Source of the DNA: Bdellovibrionales bacterium
GTDB taxonomy: Bacteria; Bdellovibrionota; UBA1018; CAIMNF01
DNA: 5,344 bases
Direction of reading: 5' to 3'
NCBI GenBank assembly: GCA_947457605.1
Contig: CANGWP010000149.1
Location: 1-5,344, forward strand
Of the stretch, positions 4,151 through 5,344 are shown piece after piece. A program made the translations under genes and the position numbers. Numbering within the stretch: position 1 is the first letter of the stretch; each line of letters opens with the position of its first letter. The notes below the pieces were generated by a model. That model had not been told where the DNA came from and ran no database searches. It saw nothing but the letters and a program-made list of their open reading frames with translations.

Positions 4151-5344
4151 ATGAACTACTACGCCGATTCCGCAGAATGGAAATACCTCTTCAATCACGC
4201 CATCGACTGGGATGAGATCATCCCCCTGTACTATCCCGAATTTCCCACGGCAGCGGGTTTCAAGAACCGGGAAGAACTCCTTTCGTTTTTTGAACAAATT
4301 CTGGAAACGACGGGATCATGGGCGGGCGGAACCCTGCGCGAAAGGGCGAAGATCCTCGATGAAACAGGATGCGCTACCTTGAATCCGGATGGCTCGGTTT
4401 CCCTTTCAGAGCCGATGAAAAGCACCTACCTCGAAGCCAAAGGACTCGAAATTTTCGGAACCACGCTCAAAGAAACCCGTGGTGGAATGGGTCTTCCCCT
4501 TGCGGTCGGCATGTTCGCCTTCGAGCAAATTGCGCGCGCATGCATCTCCACCAGCACCCAGCTGGGCTTCTTTACCAGCATGGCCGACATGCTCGAGCGT
4601 TTTGCCGATGATGCCACGAAGAATCGACTCATTCCGATGATCATTCGGGGTGAAATCAGCGGTTCCATGTGCCTCACAGAGCCGGGGGCCGGATCCGATG
4701 TGGGTGCGCTTCGAACCAGCGCAAGTCCCCAGGCGGACGGCTCGTATTTGCTGAACGGAACAAAGTGTTTCATCACCAATGCCGGGGGCGGTTTCGGACT
4801 GATCCTCGCCAGAATCGAGGGCGCACCCGAAGGCCTCTCCGGGATCTCCTTGTTTTTGGCCGAAGAAAAGCATGAGGGAAAACAGAATTACCGGATCACC
4901 AAGATCGAGGACAAAATGGGCATGCACGGCTCCATGACCTGCGAAGTGGTGTATGAAAACACCCGCGCACGCCTGATCGGCGAACCCCATGGTGGATTCA
5001 AAATCATGCTCCATCTCATGAATGAAGCAAGAATCTCAGTGGGCCTTCAAAGCATCGGCGGGATCGAGGCCGCGCTGGAACGCGCCGGGGAATACTCTGA
5101 AGTTCGTGCACAGTTTGGAAAACCCATATCGAACCTTCCTCTTTTCAAACGCAATTTCGAGGACTGGGTCACCGAACAGGATGCATTCCGGGCTTTCATG
5201 GCCGATACGATTTCATCGTTTGAGATTTTTCAACACCTTGATCTCAAGTCAAGGCAAGGCGCGACTCTCACCGACCACGAGTCCAAACTTTATAAGAAAC
5301 ACCCTGAGACTGTCCGCGCCCGGACGCCTCTTGTGAAGTTCACC
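4151..5344 (+). CDS. Acyl-CoA dehydrogenase, long (about 600-residue) type; 3' end outside window
   Basis: The frame is open for 398 codons from ATG 4151 to the window edge. The product is an FAD-dependent acyl-CoA dehydrogenase, which introduces the alpha-beta double bond into acyl-CoA in beta-oxidation and passes electrons to electron-transfer flavoprotein in the cytoplasm. The N-terminal segment YYADSAEWKYLFNHAIDW (3-20) looks like the short extra N-terminal region of the long bacterial members of the family. A helical domain follows (about 45-170, with KETRGGMGLP). The middle beta domain holds signature CLTEPGAGSDVGA (174-186) and GTKCFITNAG (203-212). The C-terminal helical domain begins near 285 with EARISVG and VRAQFGKPI (318-326). 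The catalytic glutamate and FAD-proximal C-terminal motif should lie past the edge and cannot be checked. Substrate length is not readable. By eye it is richer in G+C than the intergenic region. Family is secure; a specific symbol such as fadE is not justified. Confidence 0.93.
   Translation, partial: MNYYADSAEWKYLFNHAIDWDEIIPLYYPEFPTAAGFKNREELLSFFEQILETTGSWAGGTLRERAKILDETGCATLNPDGSVSLSEPMKSTYLEAKGLEIFGTTLKETRGGMGLPLAVGMFAFEQIARACISTSTQLGFFTSMADMLERFADDATKNRLIPMIIRGEISGSMCLTEPGAGSDVGALRTSASPQADGSYLLNGTKCFITNAGGGFGLILARIEGAPEGLSGISLFLAEEKHEGKQNYRITKIEDKMGMHGSMTCEVVYENTRARLIGEPHGGFKIMLHLMNEARISVGLQSIGGIEAALERAGEYSEVRAQFGKPISNLPLFKRNFEDWVTEQDAFRAFMADTISSFEIFQHLDLKSRQGATLTDHESKLYKKHPETVRARTPLVKFT

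Noticed and set aside
4406..5014. Minus-strand open frame of 202 codons
   Set aside because: It is antisense to the acyl-CoA dehydrogenase, which carries the family signature motifs; the minus-strand product matches nothing I know.

Overview
The window looks like an ordinary chromosomal segment of a Gram-negative bacterium with moderate G+C content. The arguments are a lipoprotein with a signal peptidase II lipobox and no Asp at +2 (outer-membrane sorting), an aerobic tyrosyl-radical class Ia ribonucleotide reductase, and a long-form acyl-CoA dehydrogenase. The combination would fit a Bdellovibrionota/Oligoflexia-like or other deltaproteobacteria-like lineage. That placement is an inference from gene style only and is weak.

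Left part (1-2789, minus strand): a two-gene operon in the order nrdB then nrdA. NrdB (small, radical-generating subunit) is complete. NrdA (catalytic subunit) starts 14 bp after it and runs off the left edge after 572 residues. Both are strikingly like the human proteins RRM2 and RRM1. In NrdA the three active-site cysteines fall at exactly the human numbers (218, 429, 444). Together the subunits convert ribonucleoside diphosphates to deoxyribonucleotides for DNA synthesis.

Middle (2790-3463): about 670 bp between divergent genes, with no convincing protein gene. It is rich in inverted repeats: an orphan plus-strand intrinsic terminator, several hairpins in a row, a palindrome, and three copies of an 11-12 nt A-rich word, two of which face each other like terminal inverted repeats. 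This is the least explained part of the window. It could hold a small RNA, a decayed MITE-like element, or regulatory sites for the flanking genes.

Right part (3464-5344, plus strand): a 203-residue lipoprotein of unknown function with four mature-region cysteines and a Pro/Tyr then Gly/Arg/His-rich tail, closed by a strong intrinsic terminator. It is followed closely by the first 398 codons of a long-form acyl-CoA dehydrogenase (fatty-acid beta-oxidation), cut by the right edge. I see no functional link between the RNR operon and the genes on the right. I found no tRNA, rRNA, CRISPR, transposase or phage gene, and no clear new multi-gene system; the hairpin-rich intergenic region is the best candidate for something undescribed.
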